Program-made: the position numbers and the translations under genes
Source: Hypsibius dujardini
Lineage: Eukaryota; Tardigrada; Eutardigrada; Parachela; Hypsibiidae
Reading direction: 5' to 3'
NCBI GenBank assembly: GCA_001579985.1
Contig: LRSR01005305.1
Span: forward strand, 1-23,562
DNA: 23,562 bases
Notes under the pieces: model-generated
What the model saw: the letters and a program-made list of their open reading frames with translations, nothing else
Database searches by the model: none
Told to the model about the DNA's origin: nothing
Part shown: piece by piece, positions 1-14,227 of the stretch
Position numbering within the stretch: the stretch's first letter is position 1
How the letters are laid out: each line of letters opens with the position of its first letter

Positions 1-1491
1 GTTTTTGGACCCCCTCGTAAATTTGTACCGGCGGTCCCAAATAGTTTTAAAATCAATCAGACGGGTTGGTTTGTACTGCCAGCATGAGCTTGTGGCGCAA
101 GTTATCCCGATTCTACAGTATAACATCATATGTTAGCCTATTTTAGCCCCTGCAGCTCCGCATACATGATACATACCAGTAGTTGCACTACAATGCGTCT
201 GGGTTCCTCATTATTCAGCATGCACTGAGAAAAAAACCAACAACCATTAGCGTAACGGAATCATATGAAAGTATCGAGACACATCCTAATTCGTTTAACC
301 CGCAAGTTGAGCAATCGATTCATATAGACCACGCAAATGTTTGGATGCACATTCATAATCATTTGCTTAATTTACTTCTAAGTTATTATCGCTTTTTCAC
401 GTATAGTGGATAACTTTTAAGAAACGACTATTGCTCGTTTTCTCTGTGCAACTTACCAATAAAACACCTTCCGTCACTTCATCAGCCATACTTCAGCAAG
501 CCTAGACGATGCTGTTCTCCTACGCTTTCATCGGTTGACAGTACTAGTACTATAAATGGTTTTAATTAATAAGAAATGATATCGTAACTAAACTTAACGA
601 CGGCAAGGTACAAGAAATGGAAGTCTCGTTTACACGCCGAAAACCTACAACATTTGACGCGACGGAAGCTCCAGAGAACAGCTGCACGTGGAGATAACGT
701 ATTCAGCTTGATTGTAAAGCATGCATGGCTGGTATCTCTGCACGGTGGGCACTCGAGTTTTACGTCTGTTACAAGGTTGCAAAAATTCGCAATGCTCTCG
801 GTTCGCGTATAGTAAAAATTTCACTTCTTGAACCAAAGTGCAGAAGAAAATGTTTAATTGCTGTACGACTTCTGTGGGCTATAGAAATGAACCCTCGAAC
901 GGTCTATTGAACAACCCATGCGGACGAGGTTCCTCCTGTGTCGTCTAGAAATGGTACCTCTCGGAGTATGCTGCATGTATATGAGGTCTTTTAAGAGGAG
1001 CGTTTTACTATCAGGGGGTGGCAACCCTAGCAGTCTATCCCAAGTTTTATGCTTAACAAAAAATATGTTTATGGCTGATGTAATTATTAAAAATCAAATT
1101 TAGGAAGTATAAGAAGCATAATAAATGTAAAAATAAACTACGTTTAATATATGCTGTATACTGTACTGTACTAGGTATCATTTACTTTGGCCTAAAATGT
1201 CAAAAATAAAATTTGGGATGGAGCGGTAGTTCCAGGACTCCAGACCCGTGCTGGATCCTCGAGCACCCCTCCCCCTCCCCCCGTGAGAGCTGCCCAGGCT
1301 GTCCACACCCTCATGCTCAAAACGCGCCTCTGGGTCATTTGCCCAACTACGTTTTACTGCGGAAGTAAGATTCCACTATAACTCGGTTGGGTCCGAGAAT
1401 GATTATTGTTCTGGTATTCCGGGCGGTCCGGAATGTACGTCATTGATTGCGAATTTTAATCGGGAACTATAATGAAAGAGTCGCAATAATA
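1..1491. other. Intergenic region 3' of the kinase gene
   Basis: No convincing gene was found. The open frames on both strands are short, overlap each other, and show neither domain-like sequence nor good splice sites. The stretch near 1230-1290 is rich in C runs. Positions 1013-1160 resemble a segment at 13375-13590 and may be a copy of a dispersed repeat. The kinase transcript should end here (its 3' UTR lies below 1492), but I saw no canonical AATAAA on the minus strand close to the stop codon. Confidence 0.5.
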
Positions 1492-4776
<3,285 letters not shown>

Positions 4777-5940
4777 TGCTTAAACACATTTGCAACACAT
4801 TTCTTCACTGCTTTTTTACCGTAAATAATTTTCACGCAACAACTGCAATAAAATCTTCGGAGGTTTATTTGCCGATATTTATGCGGCAACCGCTGCATAA
4901 CACGCTAAGACTTTTCTCCTCGCTGGCTAATGCTTGCTGGCTCTGTAGTACTCGGCTACTTGCGAAATTAAAAAAAAGAGTATTGAATAGCATTAGAATG
5001 CTGCGCGAAATGCTGCGTTATGCGGAGTTGAAAAAATTATAAATTCCATGTGCTCCTTCGAAGGACATACAGTTTGCTGTAGCAGCGTTGTGTACACGTA
5101 GCAACCTTCACTGTCGCGCAGTCAGTCGCGTTGCACTCTCCATATTGTGTTCTTCTCATAAATGTCCCGGAACTCTTGTTTGCTTTATTTCTAAGTTCGG
5201 CATCGAGAAATTGTATTGGATAGGCACGCCGCTTTCAAGTCTTCAACAGGTGTAATTTTAGACCGAGTTTATTATGAAAGGGCTAGCTAAGGGCTAATGA
5301 CACAGCTAATTGATTTTTTTCCGGTTGCAGGTTAAACGGAGCAAACAGAACAGACGATACTTGCTGTCACGCTATATTTTCATTTTGCCTCAGCATACTC
5401 AATTAAACTACATTCCTGAATATTTTGTTTCAACATCATTGCCGGCGCAAAAAAATTAAGTTCTTTTTGTATCGATTACCATTTGTTTAATTTTTTCTAT
5501 CTGATGTGTGTTTTATTTGCTAATTTTTAGTATGTTAATTAAAATATTTAGTGAGTAATGGTCGTTGACATGAAGAAGCATAAGGCAGCCCAATGCAGAG
5601 ATTTAATATTCCATTCTAATGCAGCTTTATGCAGAGATTGGATGTAGGTCGGCAGAGTTTTTCTATGCAGAATGCTGAATTTTTGGTTGGTGACCACTGC
5701 ATAACGAGTCTCTTTCCCATACACCCACACCGCATAGTGCAGTGTTCTAAACACTGTCAACGCGAGGCTGCAGTGGCTGCATGCCAGAGGCTGTAGAATA
5801 ACGGCAAAGATCCTCCGGGTCCACAGTTAAGAATAAATTATTCGTATAGAATGCCCACACCACACGGAAGTCCGACTAATATTTCCGCACACTATCGCGG
5901 AAGATACTCGGTGAATGACCAGCGTCATGAACAGTACTGG
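4777..5940. other. Intergenic spacer between divergent genes
   Basis: The spacer separates the kinase start (minus strand) from the secreted-protein gene (plus strand), so it must hold at least the kinase promoter. I see no clear TATA box for the kinase. Around 5588-5660 the word TGCAGAGATT occurs twice about 38 bp apart and TGCAG recurs several times, giving a small imperfect tandem duplication. The short open frames (for example 4776-5042 plus and 5548-5760 minus) have no domain-like sequence and are not called. Confidence 0.4.
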
Positions 5941-5951
5941 TGCCATCAGCA

Positions 5952-5966
5952 TATAAAACATATAAA
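5952..5966 (+). promoter_or_regulatory. Tandem TATA boxes for the secreted-protein gene
   Basis: Two TATAAA words, at 5952-5957 and 5961-5966, lie about 160 bp before the ATG at 6122. A start site near 5985-5995 would give a leader of about 130 bases. A pyrimidine tract ending in CAG at about 6105, 16 bases before the ATG, could be the acceptor of a leader intron or of a trans-spliced leader. The position fits, but no transcript evidence is available. Confidence 0.4.
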
Positions 5967-6121
5967 GCTCGATTGGTTTCTTTGGCCGGTTAAGTATAAA
6001 CAGTTTGACGACTTGGGTCGTTTGATCATCTAAATTCTATTCAATATTTTTGCATCGATGATTTTTCATTTTTCATTGGTTATAATTCTCCAGTCAATTT
6101 CTGTCAGAAATTTGTTTTACG

Positions 6122-7569
6122 ATGAATCTGAAGGATTTTGTTGGTGTGTTGGTGGTGGCGGTTTTAATGATGACCATTGCAACGATTGCGGCTACCAATG
6201 CCACGGAAAAGAAAGGTACGTATGTCTTATTGTGGAGAATCTAAAATGGTGCTCCGGTTTAAAAAGGAGATTTCGTTGCAACTCTGTTGTCTCGTTTTGA
6301 TATATTGTCTTACCTCTCCATTTTTATAGCTCAGCCAATGGATCCCGTTCCGCGCGAAAATTTTGACCGTAATAAATGCACTATTCTGTGAAAATATTTC
6401 GACCATGCCTCGGACAAACTTTTAGTTTGTTTGAAACATAAACTTTGTCAGTTTTTCATTCTCAGCTGGAGAATTGAACTGTGTTGTTTTTTGCGACGTA
6501 TCGTAGCTGCATGCTCATTCGTTTGATTCGTATAATGCATGTAGTATACTTTTAACGTATTAGTGACTTTTTAGCTTCATTTTTCCAGAACCCGCTCTGG
6601 CCCACAGCTAACCGCAGAAACGTGATTTATCATTATTAAATACTCTTGAGAACGTAATTAACCATTGCGAAAGCGCAACAATTTCTCTTCAGATAAGTGT
6701 TGCAACTGAACAACTCGTCATTACGTCGGGGAGCAACGGATTTATTTTGAACAGTAAAAGCAATAGTAGTGTCCCCCTCTCCTCAACTCGTAAATATAAT
6801 ATAAAATAATATAATTGTATAATATAATTGTAAGCTCATATAAATGAACGGAACACTCTTACGTATACGGTATAACACGACAGTCTAGTAATCCATTCTT
6901 AAGGATGGCATCAAATGTCAAATACTATTTTAGGGAGATAAAACTTTCAAAATCAAATCAAATATGCCTTTTTGTGATTTGATGCCATCCCTAGGTTTCC
7001 TGATATTTTTCGGAGTCGCTGCTTTCGAGTGTCACGCAGTATTTCACAGTCCAGCGAAGCTTCGACTCACACGTTAATGCCTATAGCACATGCAGGTTCG
7101 TTGAACTTTGTGGGGAGCCGCCAAAAACCCCCACACATGTTTTGTTAAGTTAATGTAATTGCCTGTATCTATATCCTACAGCAGTTGTTCGACCAACACC
7201 TGGATCGCATGATACCCCAAAGCCTCGAGATCACATTTCCAGCGCGGAAACTCGGTCAATATTACTACGTCCCGGTATCGTATCCATTCAGCCACCCGTG
7301 ACAGGTAGTATAGTAGTACCCTTTTGCATTTTTCCGCTGTAGTAAGAATATCAAATTAAACTCTGACATGCTTCACCCCGCTCGATGGCCTCATTTCTCC
7401 CCCTTTACCCCGGCATGTGCTGCATTTAGCTCTTGTAAGGATGATGATGATGCGCTCAATTGGTGTTACCTAATCCTTTCCGATATAAGGCTTCCTTTGT
7501 AATTTGCATCCGCTTACGTGACATTCTACAGGAGCATCCTTGGGCCACACTACTGCCACAGTTGCATAA
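6122..7569 (+). CDS. Small secreted protein, three exons, unknown function
   Basis: Not a family I recognise. Exons 6122-6215, 7182-7304 and 7532-7569 join in a single frame (both introns phase 1) to 84 residues. Donors are GTACGT and GTAGTA; acceptors are CCTACAG and TCTACAG. Residues 1-27 form a textbook signal peptide: MNLKD, then a hydrophobic run (VGVLVVAVLMM) and small residues (TIATIAA), with cleavage likely near residues 24-27. The mature part of about 58-60 residues has no cysteine, is rich in Pro, Ser and Thr, and holds a Lys-Lys pair at 30-31. The middle exon is open for 40 codons only in the frame demanded by exon 1, which is the main support. TATA boxes lie upstream, and AATAAA comes 17 bases after the stop. 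It could be a secreted effector, a surface peptide or a peptide precursor. Exon 3 (12 codons with the stop) is the least certain part. Confidence 0.55.
6903..6990. repeat. Inverted repeat (14-bp perfect arms) in the intron
   Basis: GGATGGCATCAAAT at 6903-6916 is the exact reverse complement of 6977-6990, around a 60-base AT-rich spacer, within intron 1 of the secreted-protein gene. It could be a very small foldback element or a stem in the transcript. The stem is too short and the loop too long for a typical microRNA precursor. Confidence 0.55.
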
Positions 7570-7585
7570 AACCCTATCACGAATT

Positions 7586-7591
7586 AATAAA
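7586..7591 (+). other. Polyadenylation signal AATAAA
   Basis: Canonical AATAAA 17 bases after the stop of the secreted-protein model; a second copy is at 7778-7783. The hexamer is common in AT-rich DNA, so position is the only support. Confidence 0.35.
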
Positions 7592-8305
7592 GTTCTTGGA
7601 TCACAAGCCCAATTATCCCGCCATTGCACACATATTTATCAAGACAATCCCGTAATAGAATCTCCTGCTGGCCTGTGTCGAACATTGTGTTTTCGTATAC
7701 GTAATATTCAAGTGGTCTGAAAGGGTCCTTGGGCGTTAGCTCTCCCAGTTCGACAACTTCGAAGATGATATAATAACAATAAATGATGCATATAGATTTT
7801 ATGTCCTAACACACTTAGAAGTTCATAAAGTCAGTATACTAATTTTAAAAATAATTATATAACGTCTGTAGACGTGGAGTAGAATAGTGAGAAGATATTA
7901 GGGCGGAAAGATATGGCACGTGCGCTGTATGGCAACATTTAGTTTTTATCTCATTCAAGTCATTCGTGATAACTTCATCTAAAAAAAGTTAGATTTTTTG
8001 AAAATGAGGAAGTTTATATTTTTTAAATGTATTGGTGCAATTGGGTAGTTGCCATCTTCCTAATGAACTTGAAACCCACTGATTTTCGCTGCGCTGCACT
8101 CATCTCATTATTCTACATTAAAATAAACGATTTCTTCGTAGATCTACAACGGTCGCAACCGATGACGTGCCGGTATTTTTACCTGTATATTTCAACTATT
8201 GACTTAAATTTAAGACAACTTTTATCTTCAATGCATTTGTTCCCCGCTTCCAAATACTTTTTCAAAATGAAGCTCAACTTGATTTATTCTTTAACTGACA
8301 CCATA

Positions 8306-8695
8306 TTATAAACACAGCACTAACGTTTTAGTTCGTTGGAACCGTGCTTGTCCAGCAGCCTGAACGGTGAAATTTGGAGCATCCCCCTTCTTCCCGGGCA
8401 ATCCCAGTCGATAAGTCGGCGGGGAAGAAGCACTATGTCGAATTAGCCGGTTCTTGACCGCATCCTTCAGACTCCCGTTATTTCCACAACCACGACATGG
8501 CAAGACAGCCAAGGGTTGACGGTTCGTCTCGTGCCGTTCTAGCCGGCACAATCGCGGTACCTCATACCTCGGCAACTTGGCCCGCCATTCCTTGTACATC
8601 TTTGAGAGATCATTCTCGCCGTTGCCTTCCGAATAGAAATGGTAGTTGTTGGCTTTGATGAGCGCCGGCAAACGATTTGTATCCGGTGGCGACAT
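8306..8695 (-). CDS. Hypothetical 129-residue protein, single exon
   Basis: I do not recognise this protein. The frame starts at an ATG preceded six codons earlier by an in-frame TGA and ends at a TAG, so it is complete without introns. The composition is protein-like: charged and aromatic residues are mixed, with KANNYHFYSEGNGENDL (about 14-30), KMYKEWRAKLPRYEVPRLCRLER (32-54, a basic amphipathic stretch), a CRGCG pair, and a proline/glycine-rich YRLGLPGKK segment near 95-103. There is no signal peptide or membrane span. It lies between the secreted-protein gene and the LINE remnant. No promoter or poly(A) signal was identified. It could be one exon of a larger gene, since an AG acceptor-like site lies about 45 bases before the ATG. 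A chance frame is possible, but the complementary frames are shorter and look less like protein. Confidence 0.45.
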   Translation of the reverse strand: MSPPDTNRLPALIKANNYHFYSEGNGENDLSKMYKEWRAKLPRYEVPRLCRLERHETNRQPLAVLPCRGCGNNGSLKDAVKNRLIRHSASSPPTYRLGLPGKKGDAPNFTVQAAGQARFQRTKTLVLCL

Positions 8696-9589
8696 GGTCG
8701 TCCAAAAATATACGGAATCAAGTCACTTTGCAGTCCTGCATTAATGCAAAAACATTTAAGTATGTACGGAGTATGGGGATTTTCTGCGATCTTTCCCTAC
8801 GTAGGAAAGAGAAAGGTGGGCGGGAAAATCTGGGTCAGTGGGTATGGTTCGTGGTGGAGAGCAGAATGCTCCGCTGGTAAGTAATCAAACAGAGAGCGGG
8901 AGAAACTAGTACGGGAAAAGGAGAGAGAGGCAGAGGGAGGATCGAGCGGATGGGGATTTGACCCATATATGGGGTACCTTTTATTGGGGTACTACGTACT
9001 GTACGCGAACGCGCGCGACACATAAATACAAATGCAGGCAACAAATTGCGAAGCGGTGTTTAGATTGTACTGATAGTAATGCGCGGCCATCGATTATCCG
9101 AAAACATAAATGCCTTCATTGGTTGGCTGTATGGAGCATACATGCGCAGGAAAGCGTATTTTTAAATGGGTACAGCCTTCCCCTCTTGTCCCTGCGGGAA
9201 GATTTAGTTCAGCAGAGCAAGCTTGAAATTGGGCGCAATTGTATACCTGGTATGTTGCAGAAGATCGAGGTAAGTATGCCACCCCTGTTTGCATTGCTGA
9301 CCTAGGTCGTAGTTAATAGACCTAAAGCAAATGCTACGCTATGCATTTATCTTGAGAGATAAGTATATTCCGAGGATGGCAGAGCGCCATCATAACAAAT
9401 TGTGTGCGCTTGTATATTGAGGATGCTGGCGACTTTTGTGTAACTTAAGCAGTCACTCACAAATCTAACATATCATAAAGGGGGTGTTTCGTTGGTTGGT
9501 TTAATTGCTTAACGTCACATTGCACCGGAAATAACTCTCCGCTCGAAGCAGCGATACTTTCTCAAATAGAAAATAACCCCACCAAAGAA

Positions 9590-10573
9590 GACATTAGCAA
9601 TCAGTAAAAAATAATAATAAGGGAAATAGGACGGGCGAAAACGGGAAAATGAAAACCGGTACTAGTAAGTACTGTATATTTAGGCAAAAAAAGACAAATA
9701 GCGATCAGGCAAGTACTCTTTCACGCAGGAAAGTTGGGTCCACTGCACTGACTCCAAGCTGTTCTCAAAGGAATCAACAGTTAAATAAGCTTCCGGTGGC
9801 AAAGGGAGATGATTCCATATTCGGTCAACAAGGTGGGCGAAAGATCGAGTAGAGGCCGAAATAGGCGTTCCATTTCCGTTGAAGATCTGGCAGTGCAGTT
9901 GAATTGCTCTCGGGTGGTCCATGATTTTCCGAATTTGTCGGGTAATACCTGAAACAGCAGAGACGGCAGTAACTGGAAAGACGTAGGGTTGAAAGAGCAA
10001 GTCACCAAGTGGAATTTTGTTGAAGATGAGCTTGTAGGCCAACATCAGAGACTGTTTCAGCCTCCACAGGAAGAGAGCTTGCCATCCAAGCTGCCTCAAC
10101 CGGTGACAGTAACGCTCATCCGACGAAGTGTCCGGTATCCGGCCGAGATTTAGAGTCCGTAGAAAACGCTTGACACACTCTTCCAGGGAGTCGATCAGGA
10201 GCTTTTTGCAGGGATTAACAGCAACCGCACAGTAGTCTAGAAGAGGCAGTACGAGATTTCGAAAGAGAGTAATACGGGCACGTTGGCAAGAGCGGGGAAA
10301 TAAGGACTGTAAAAAGCGAATGCGTTGGTTTGCTTTAACCACTACCAGCCCCGTGTGGATCTTCCAGGAGAGGCTTTGGTCCAGATATTTTGTACCCAGA
10401 TATTTTGTTGACTCGACTTGGGGAATATTCACTCCGTTGAGGTAGTACGTCGGGATGATGGATCGGTCGGGTTTCCTAGACAGCCGGATATGCACAGATG
10501 TTTCCGGATTGAAAGAGAGCTTCTTTTGTTGGGTCCAACGCCCGAGAGAGTTCAAGTCGTCCTGGCCAGGGTG
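9590..10573 (-). pseudogene. 5'-truncated non-LTR retrotransposon, reverse transcriptase C-terminus
   Basis: An open frame (coding part 10573-9680) encodes the region after the catalytic YxDD block of a LINE-type reverse transcriptase. It begins QDDLNSL, runs through the GRWTQQKKLSFNPETS motif (family form: DL..W....L.FN..K) and VESTKYLGTKYLDQSLSW (the thumb segment, family form KYLGV.LD..LSW), and continues into the poorly conserved C-terminal part. The fingers, palm catalytic site and endonuclease are absent, so it is a dead 5' truncation. The frame itself is intact over about 290 codons, which suggests a fairly recent insertion. After the stop comes about 60 bp of 3' sequence and then a TTATTATTATTTTTT tract on the minus strand, perhaps the element's simple-repeat tail. 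CR1/Jockey-like is likely, but the exact clade is not resolved. Confidence 0.8.
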
Positions 10574-10678
10574 TCGGAGGGAGAACGGATGATACGGGAC
10601 GGACAGGAATGTCTTAAAAGGAGTGTTTATGTCTTAAAAATCTTGCGAGCCCCCAGAGGGTGAATTTTACCTTAAATC

Positions 10679-10975
10679 AGTGGCGGATCAGGGTCAGTCC
10701 CGAAGGAATGGCAGGCCTGCTGGACGGTGTGCCAAACAATTTTTGACTTTCCCTGCGCCGGGGTCGAGTCTAAATTCGAGTTTAATTCAAATCCCCCCCC
10801 CCCGCCGGGCCGAGAGAGGGTGAACTTTAATATGAAAAACGCTTGAAATATTTTGCCCCTCTCCTGCAATCGTCAAGCAAAGGGGGACAAGTCATTTTTG
10901 ACGCCGGGGGGGGGGGACAACAGCCGGCTCAATCCGGAACTGTCCCCCCCATTTCTCGAATAAGGGGGTTGGTAA
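10679..10975. repeat. Repeat-like patch with C11 and G11 runs
   Basis: It starts AGTGGCGGATCAGGG, which resembles the ends of common hAT-like repeats (CAGTGGCGGATC-type). It contains an 11-base C run (10793-10803) and an 11-base G run (10906-10916) in inverted order, plus a further GTCCCCCCC near 10942. I did not find a matching right end, so this is at most a remnant. The minus-strand start of the LINE fragment lies just before it. Confidence 0.35.
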
Positions 10976-11753
10976 GTTTTCTTATAATTCATTCGGACAT
11001 GTTAAAAGTTCTTCTCGTCGGGGAAGGGGAACTCTCCTAGTTTTGAATTCATAAAACACAGAACTCCAATAAAAGTATTTACACCGGACGTATATCGCGA
11101 GGTACATTGGGGAGGGTAAATGAGAGTATAAATTTCCTCGGGAAAATGTAATATATTTTTCGCAATTTTCAGCCTGGAGAGTAAAAATGTTCTTCTAGTG
11201 CAATTTTACTCAGGCGGTATAAAAAGCCACAAGTATCTCAAATCTATTTCTATTTATTTCGCATATCAGTGCGAGTGAAATCAAACAACAGCAAAAACAA
11301 AGAAGAGCCCGTGGAGCCAGGCAGACGGCAATGCGAAATTTAACCAACCCCACAAACTGCCAAAACTTGCAGATAGCCCTACTTGATTGACTTATTGATT
11401 AGCTCTCCAAAGATTTGCCTGATGCGTTCAACCGAGAATTCTGCCGTTGCCCTAACATAGTTTTGAATCATAATAATTTTTGTTAAACCCTATATGATTT
11501 TATAATTAATCTTATAATTTTAAACAAATCCTAACCCTAAAACGACACAAGTCCGAGCAAACGCAAGCGCAAACAACCGCGCAGAGCCAATCAAGAGATC
11601 GATCAAAGTAGTCTACCTAAAAATCATGCAACTCCAACGGTCGGGCAAAATGTAAGGAAAATAACACTAAGTACACGTAAACTTCCTTGAGCCTGCACAC
11701 ATTATACTCCACTTTGAATCCGCATCCAAAATTATTAAGAAGCCAGACTTTAA

Positions 11754-12319
11754 CCCTCTGGTTGCCGGGTGTTTTAGGTATATGGGTAGTGCTGGGTCAG
11801 CCAAAGTTGGCTTAATTAGGGAAAGTACCTCACTTGAATGGTAGACATGATCAGGGTTCATTTGACACTTTCCCTGCTTGGTTAGTGCCGTACCGCTAGG
11901 CGGCGCTGTTGCGCCTCCGCACAACAACCTGACAACAACTGACATTTTACCAATAGGGAATCAAAACATCTTCCTAGTGAGTTCCATTTTTTCATTCCGC
12001 TCACGATTGCTTGTTTATTTCATTTTCAACTGGATTTCGTCGGTATGGTCATTGCTAGGACCCTTTTTAATTTCGAAACCCGGAATTTTTTTCAGCACGC
12101 ACCGTAAGTTATTAAACATGCCATTTAAGTTTAAGCCAAGTTTGGCTTAATGAGTTCTCACCACTTCCGAAGTTTTTTTCAAAAGTTTTTACTTTATATT
12201 TTACGGTTTTGTTAGAGGATCAAAGCAAAAAACCGTATCAAAAAAGTGCAAATGCTCGATGAGGAATTGGAGTTTGACGGAAGAATTAAGCCAGTGTAAG
12301 CTGATCGGCACTCAGAGGG
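11754..12319. mobile_element. piggyBac-like MITE with TTAA target duplication
   Basis: The left end is TTAA (11750-11753) followed by CCCTCTGGTTGCCG. The right end, in reverse complement, is TTAA (12320-12323) followed by CCCTCTGAGTGCCG. TTAA duplications and short inverted repeats starting with CCC are the hallmark of piggyBac elements. At 566 bp, with no transposase motif in the 90-codon frame inside (11878-12150), it is non-autonomous. Inside, GCCAAAGTTGGCTTAAT (11801-11817) and GCCAAGTTTGGCTTAAT (about 12137-12153) form a near-identical, partly palindromic pair near the two ends. GGGAAAGT and ACTTTCCC (about 11820 and 11869) could form a stem. Confidence 0.75.
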
Positions 12320-12323
12320 TTAA

Positions 12324-14227
12324 TAACATCGGAAGATCAAAATTGAAAAAAAGTTAAATTATAAAAAAACTAAAACCAATTTCCAAATGCTCGTCCTCAG
12401 TCGCTCGTTATTTGGCACGTGATCGAAAATGAAGAAGTAAAAGTGAGCAAAAATAGTATAAATAATGATGAAACTGTATTTTTATGCGCAAAAAAACGAA
12501 CTGCCAAAAAAAGCAAAAGATTTTGAAAAAATAACGCTGCACATCGCACGTGTGCAGTGCGTGCCATTGTAGGAAATTGGTTTGCCGCTGAAATTCCAAC
12601 GAAAGAGTTCTTCTTTACAGATGCAGTTAAAGAACAAAAACTAGAGAATCAATAAAAAATGTCGATTTGAAAGTTTCGTAATTAGTCACAAGAGCTTTCT
12701 TGTCTTGCAGAACAATTCCAAGCCATTTTTCTACCTTTCTTTACACCGGGCATAGTTATCATCCTATATGAACTTTGACCAATATAATTTATATATGACA
12801 CTTTCGTCCAGCTCTGGTTGTTTGTCGCTGTAAAGATATTATAAAGTTAAAGCAATGACTCCAAAAGAACTCACTCAAACAATGCAATAATACCCTTGTC
12901 TGAACGGATATTTCTTTGCCTTATGAACGACCTCCCTTCAATTCATCAGACAAGTTCAATTTGATATTGCACCAGCGGAACTGTCTCAAAATCTCCTTCA
13001 AACTTCATGTTCAAGTTAATATAGCGAGGTTCTCCTCCATTAAACTGATTGTATTTTTCTGATTCGAAAGGGTACAACTTGCCGAAAGAAGCGTAGCACA
13101 ATTTGTTCAGTTCTCTCACGTACCGCCATTATGCAGTCTTTCAGCGAAGTTCTTTTGACATGCTTCACACTTATGTGTTTTTTTCTCACTGGCATATGGT
13201 AAGAACAAGGCATTTTACTTGGTATATCGACATGTTGAATACTTGTTGAAGACATTCATTCAGGTAAGCCTTTTTTCTGGAGCGTCATTCCCGATTGTTA
13301 TTTATATTTATTTCCGTTATTACCGAAAACCAAAGGAAAGTCTATTTTCCTTCCAGAGGCGCGTTTCAATTACCAGGAGGTAGCAACCCAAGCAGTTGCC
13401 TTTGGGCGCCCCTGAAGATCCAATGAGGGTCTGGTCCCATGGAACTTCCTTCCGATCCAAAATTGAGTTCTTAATAGAAAATATGTTTAGGGTGAAAGTG
13501 AATATAAAAACATGAATGTCATAAATATATAAAATAAAACGAATGTTAACATAAAATAATTTTAAATACGCACACTTATATTCCATCGATTATTTATTTT
13601 ACTGAAAATATATTTGTTCTTACAACTGACTATAATGGATTCCAGTGGCAGACTAGATTGGCCCCCCGGAGGGGAGAGGGGTGGCAATCCTGCTGAAGGA
13701 CGCTTAGGCTACAAGTTCCCCTCCCCTTTATGAAATCAGTTAGCCCACAGTTTTAGATCTGCGACCTGAACTAGTTTTCCCTTTATCGCAGTTTCCTCGA
13801 GCAAAGAAAAATGAGTTGACAATATCTGTGAATAACGAAACAATAACAATATAACAATATCTGTTGAGCTTTCATAATTGGTTCAACGTTTGGCAATGAA
13901 AATCAAAGGCTAGCACTGCTGACTTTTGTTCTGCATGGATGTTAACAGGTAATTCAAATAGGGACGAAAGTTAACACTTTCATAATGTTGGAGTACCTGT
14001 GGATTTATCTGAGGGCACAACTAAATTGTTGAATAGGTTTTTTTGAAGGCAAGATAAACAAGAAGGGCGCATAATAAATATAAATTAAATTTTATATTAA
14101 CATAAATGCATATAGTACGACCGTGATGTTAGTGAAAGTAATGCAACCGATACAGTGCTAGAAATCAATAAAATTCAGTATATTGCACTTTGGTAGGAGC
14201 GAGCGTCCCGAGGTTCTGCTGCAACCG
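12324..14227. other. Intergenic region 3' of LIMPETin
   Basis: No gene could be supported. The frames at 12408-12599, 13040-13255 and 13320-13586 (minus) are AT-rich and lack domain features. The segment 13375-13590 resembles 1013-1160 (shared GGTAGCAACCCAAGCAG-like and AATATGTTTAGGGTGA-like words, then an AT-rich tail). A GGTGGCAATCCTGCTG word at about 13680 may be part of the same family. The LIMPETin 3' UTR must lie at the upper end of this stretch, but no canonical minus-strand AATAAA was found near the stop. Confidence 0.35.

Noticed and set aside
7460-7720. Plus-strand 86-codon frame as an exon of its own
   Set aside because: It shares the acceptor at 7531 but is in the wrong phase for exon 2 of the secreted-protein model, and its protein shows no domain. 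It remains an alternative if the model's last junction is wrong.
11525-11545. CCTAACCCTAAAA telomere-like word
   Set aside because: Only about two imperfect units, no array.
11878-12150. 90-codon frame inside the piggyBac-like MITE
   Set aside because: No transposase motif, hydrophobic and AT-driven composition; most likely chance.
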